Assembly (NCBI GenBank): GCA_030040395.1
Contig: JASHTU010000393.1
Location: 1-6,288 of the forward strand
Length of the DNA stretch: 6,288 bases
DNA from: Acidobacteriaceae bacterium
GTDB taxonomy: Bacteria; Acidobacteriota; Terriglobia; Terriglobales; Acidobacteriaceae
Direction of reading: 5' to 3'
The notes under the pieces: generated by a model
Databases searched by the model: none
The model's input: the letters and a program-made list of their open reading frames with translations, nothing else
What the model was told of the DNA's origin: nothing
Position numbers and translations under genes: made by a program
Shown here: one piece after another, positions 4,348 to 6,288 of the stretch
Layout of the letters: each line of letters starts with the position of its first letter
Position numbering within the stretch: the first letter of the stretch is position 1

Positions 4348-6288
4348 ATGAGCCCAATCACCCTCTCCCCATCCCGGACCATGCTGATTCTTCCCGGCGA
4401 TCCGGTTCGCCAGATTCAATGGCGGTTTGCCGAGCGCTTCGACCTGCAGATGCTGGTGCAATCGGCGCGCAGCGTGGCGCGCGGGACCGTGGCGCGCCTG
4501 GTGGCGGCCGGGGAACGCAACAGCCACGAGTGGACGGCGGGGAAGGAGGCGATGCTGAAAGCTTTCGATCAGGCCGGCGTCACCGCGGCGTTCATGGAGC
4601 CGGAAGAGGGTGGATTCATTGCCGGGCCAAAGAACTTGGCGCTAGCGCTGGCGGCGTTCGAGCTGGCCTGGGTAGACGGCGGCGCGGCAACGGCGAGCCT
4701 TGCGAGCTTTCTGGCCCTGGCGCCGATCCACGAGCGCGGCACGCCGGAGCAGGTTAAGCGCTACAAAACCCTGGCCGCGCCGCCGCAGGCGGGGGAAGAC
4801 CGCAAGCCCTGGCGCGGGGCCTTCGCTCTGACCGAGCCGATTCCCTACGTGGGCGTGGATACGGGCATGTTGAGCGGCAAGCTGCGGATCGCCGAGTGGA
4901 AGGACGGCGAGGAACCGTGGCTCGAAGTGGACAAGCGCGGCCGTTTCATTACCAACATCGCCTTCGCCAACTTTGTGACCGCGGCCGTGAACTCCGACGA
5001 TGAGCGCATCAGGGGCAGTTGCGTGGTGATCCTGGAGGAAGGCGATGAAGGCGCATTTGACCGCGGAACCGCGACCAAGAAGCTTGTGCACCAGCTTTCC
5101 TCGACCGGCGATCCGGTCTTCCATCTTAAAGTTCCGGCGAGCCGCATTGTGGGCGGCTACACGGTGAAAGACGGAGTAATCGCGCCCAACTTCAACCACG
5201 GCGAAGTGATTGAAGCCGTCTTCCGGCGGACGCGCGTGCCGGTAGGACTGATGACTGCGGCCAAGCTGCTTTCGGCCGTGGAGCCGGTTATCCGCTATCA
5301 GCGCGAGCGCTTCCGCGGCGCCGAGGGCGCGAAGCCGGGTTCGGTGCGCTACCAGCAGGGCATCCAGCAACGCGAGGACGCGTTGCACCGGCTGGTGGAT
5401 GTGTGGGCGGCGGGCGAAGCGGCGGCGTCGCTGGGCTTTCGAGCGGCGCGGCTCTTTGATGAATTGGAGCCTAAGGAGAAAGAGAAGACGGCGATTTTGA
5501 AGGAGCGCGGAATTCAGGGCGGACGCACGGAAATGAAAGCGCTGCGCGAAAGCGAAGAGCGGGCGATTGAACTGCTCTCGCTTCCAGTTGGCGATGGACG
5601 GCGCGAGGACCTGGAGGGCGATCCGCTGGTGAATTTCGTGCTGAAGGATGCGGAAGCCAACGTGCTTTGCCCGGCTACCAAACTCTGGAACACCGGACAC
5701 GGCGCCAACATGATGCGCGAGGCGGTGAGCCTGATGGGCGGCTACGGCATCACTGAAGACTGTCCCGGCTTCCTGGCCAACAAATGGATGGACGCGCAAC
5801 TGGAAGCCACTTATGAAGGGCCGGAAGCGGTGCAGCGGCGGCAGTTGACAGTGACCATGACGAGCGAAGTGTTTCTCGCCGAGTTCCGCGCCTGGACGGG
5901 GGAGATGCGGCGGATTGCCAGCGACAGGCCGGGAACCGGCGCCTGCACGCTGGCTTCGGCGATGATCGTATGGCTGTGGACGCTGAATTATCTGCAGAGA
6001 TCCGCCGACCCAGCGGGCGCCAAGCTCTATCACGGGCAGCGCCAAGGGGTGACCTTTGCGCTGGCCGACGCGCTGTGCTGGCTGCTGGCCTCGCACGCCC
6101 AGATTCTCGATGTGCTGGAGTTGGAGAGACACGGCGCAGAGGACTCCGCAGCCGCCGAGGGCCTGGCCGGGACCGTGCAGTTCCTCAGCGACCTTTGCCA
6201 TACGCAGGCGGCGCAGGCCGCGGGCGAGGTGTCGCGCATTTGCGCGGAGCTGGTCTTCGGATACAACCGGCATCCGTCGTGGGACGAG
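4348..6288 (+). CDS. Acyl-CoA dehydrogenase family protein, long FadE-like form (3' end outside window)
   Basis: A flavoprotein that would introduce the alpha-beta double bond into an acyl-CoA and pass electrons to electron transfer flavoprotein. The frame is open for 647 codons from the ATG to the window end without a stop. Family marks occur in order: FALTEPIPYVGVDTG (159-173), where family members usually read TEP-x-AGSD; the middle beta domain ending in DPVFHLKVPASRIVGG; the helical C-terminal domain with EAVSLMGGYGITEDCPG (458-473); and ATYEGPEAVQRR (487-498). Glu490 of YEG is where the catalytic base of medium-chain enzymes sits. Ordinary members have about 380-400 residues. This one has a charged insert at about 370-428 and a helical extension from 500 onward, as in long FadE-type proteins. 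AAAGG eight bases upstream supports this ATG over the one at 4381, which has no ribosome binding site. The substrate is unknown. It is divergent from the cytochrome operon. Confidence 0.85.
   Translation, partial: MSPITLSPSRTMLILPGDPVRQIQWRFAERFDLQMLVQSARSVARGTVARLVAAGERNSHEWTAGKEAMLKAFDQAGVTAAFMEPEEGGFIAGPKNLALALAAFELAWVDGGAATASLASFLALAPIHERGTPEQVKRYKTLAAPPQAGEDRKPWRGAFALTEPIPYVGVDTGMLSGKLRIAEWKDGEEPWLEVDKRGRFITNIAFANFVTAAVNSDDERIRGSCVVILEEGDEGAFDRGTATKKLVHQLSSTGDPVFHLKVPASRIVGGYTVKDGVIAPNFNHGEVIEAVFRRTRVPVGLMTAAKLLSAVEPVIRYQRERFRGAEGAKPGSVRYQQGIQQREDALHRLVDVWAAGEAAASLGFRAARLFDELEPKEKEKTAILKERGIQGGRTEMKALRESEERAIELLSLPVGDGRREDLEGDPLVNFVLKDAEANVLCPATKLWNTGHGANMMREAVSLMGGYGITEDCPGFLANKWMDAQLEATYEGPEAVQRRQLTVTMTSEVFLAEFRAWTGEMRRIASDRPGTGACTLASAMIVWLWTLNYLQRSADPAGAKLYHGQRQGVTFALADALCWLLASHAQILDVLELERHGAEDSAAAEGLAGTVQFLSDLCHTQAAQAAGEVSRICAELVFGYNRHPSWDE

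Noticed and set aside
4129..4527. Minus-strand frame of 132 codons covering much of the divergent control region
   Set aside because: It starts inside the acyl-CoA dehydrogenase gene on the opposite strand, has low-complexity composition and no evident ribosome binding site, and overlaps the operator cluster.
4642..6273. Minus-strand open frame of 543 codons
   Set aside because: It lies wholly antisense to the acyl-CoA dehydrogenase gene, whose plus-strand frame shows clear family motifs. Its product is rich in Arg, His, Ala and Leu with no recognisable domain, as expected of a shadow frame in GC-rich DNA.
1..6288. CRISPR array, tRNA or rRNA genes, insertion sequence, defence or mobile system
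   Set aside because: No regularly spaced direct repeats, no cloverleaf or rRNA-like stretch, and no transposase or integrase motifs were found. The window looks like chromosomal metabolic and respiratory DNA.

Overview
The window is GC-rich bacterial DNA and holds four genes. Two run off its edges. The style suggests an acidobacterium or a relative: a secreted-type amidase-signature enzyme, a multihaem cytochrome c paired with a cytochrome b, a long FadE-like acyl-CoA dehydrogenase, and an intergenic run of short hairpins of a kind I recall from acidobacterial genomes. This assignment rests on protein and repeat style, not on a marker gene.

Layout. (1) 3-1643, plus strand: an amidase-signature hydrolase whose 5' end lies upstream of the window. 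(2) 1644-1848: the gap between two convergent genes, with three consecutive hairpins, each tipped CT-NN-AG, and weak terminator-like structures for both strands. (3) 1849-2727 and 2720-3940, minus strand: a two-gene operon. The first gene encodes an exported, membrane-anchored cytochrome c with eleven CXXCH haem sites. The second encodes a five-helix cytochrome b. The two overlap by 8 bp, and a strong ribosome binding site for the second lies inside the end of the first. (4) 3941-4347: a 407-bp divergent control region. It contains several matches to the CRP/FNR-type operator TGTGA-N6-TCACA, two of them at 9 of 10 positions, plus a separate perfect 15-bp palindrome. (5) 4348-6288, plus strand: an acyl-CoA dehydrogenase family protein of at least 647 residues, open at the 3' end of the window. 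The long opposite-strand open frame over the same DNA is a shadow.

How the genes may work together. The cytochrome c/b pair looks like a quinone-linked electron transfer module: the cytochrome b exchanges electrons with the quinone pool and the eleven-haem cytochrome carries them outside the membrane. The acyl-CoA dehydrogenase would reduce electron transfer flavoprotein, which also feeds the quinone pool. Divergent transcription from a region rich in CRP-like operators suggests that both are controlled by one CRP/FNR-family regulator, tying acyl-CoA oxidation to a respiratory branch. This link is inference. The amidase looks unrelated.
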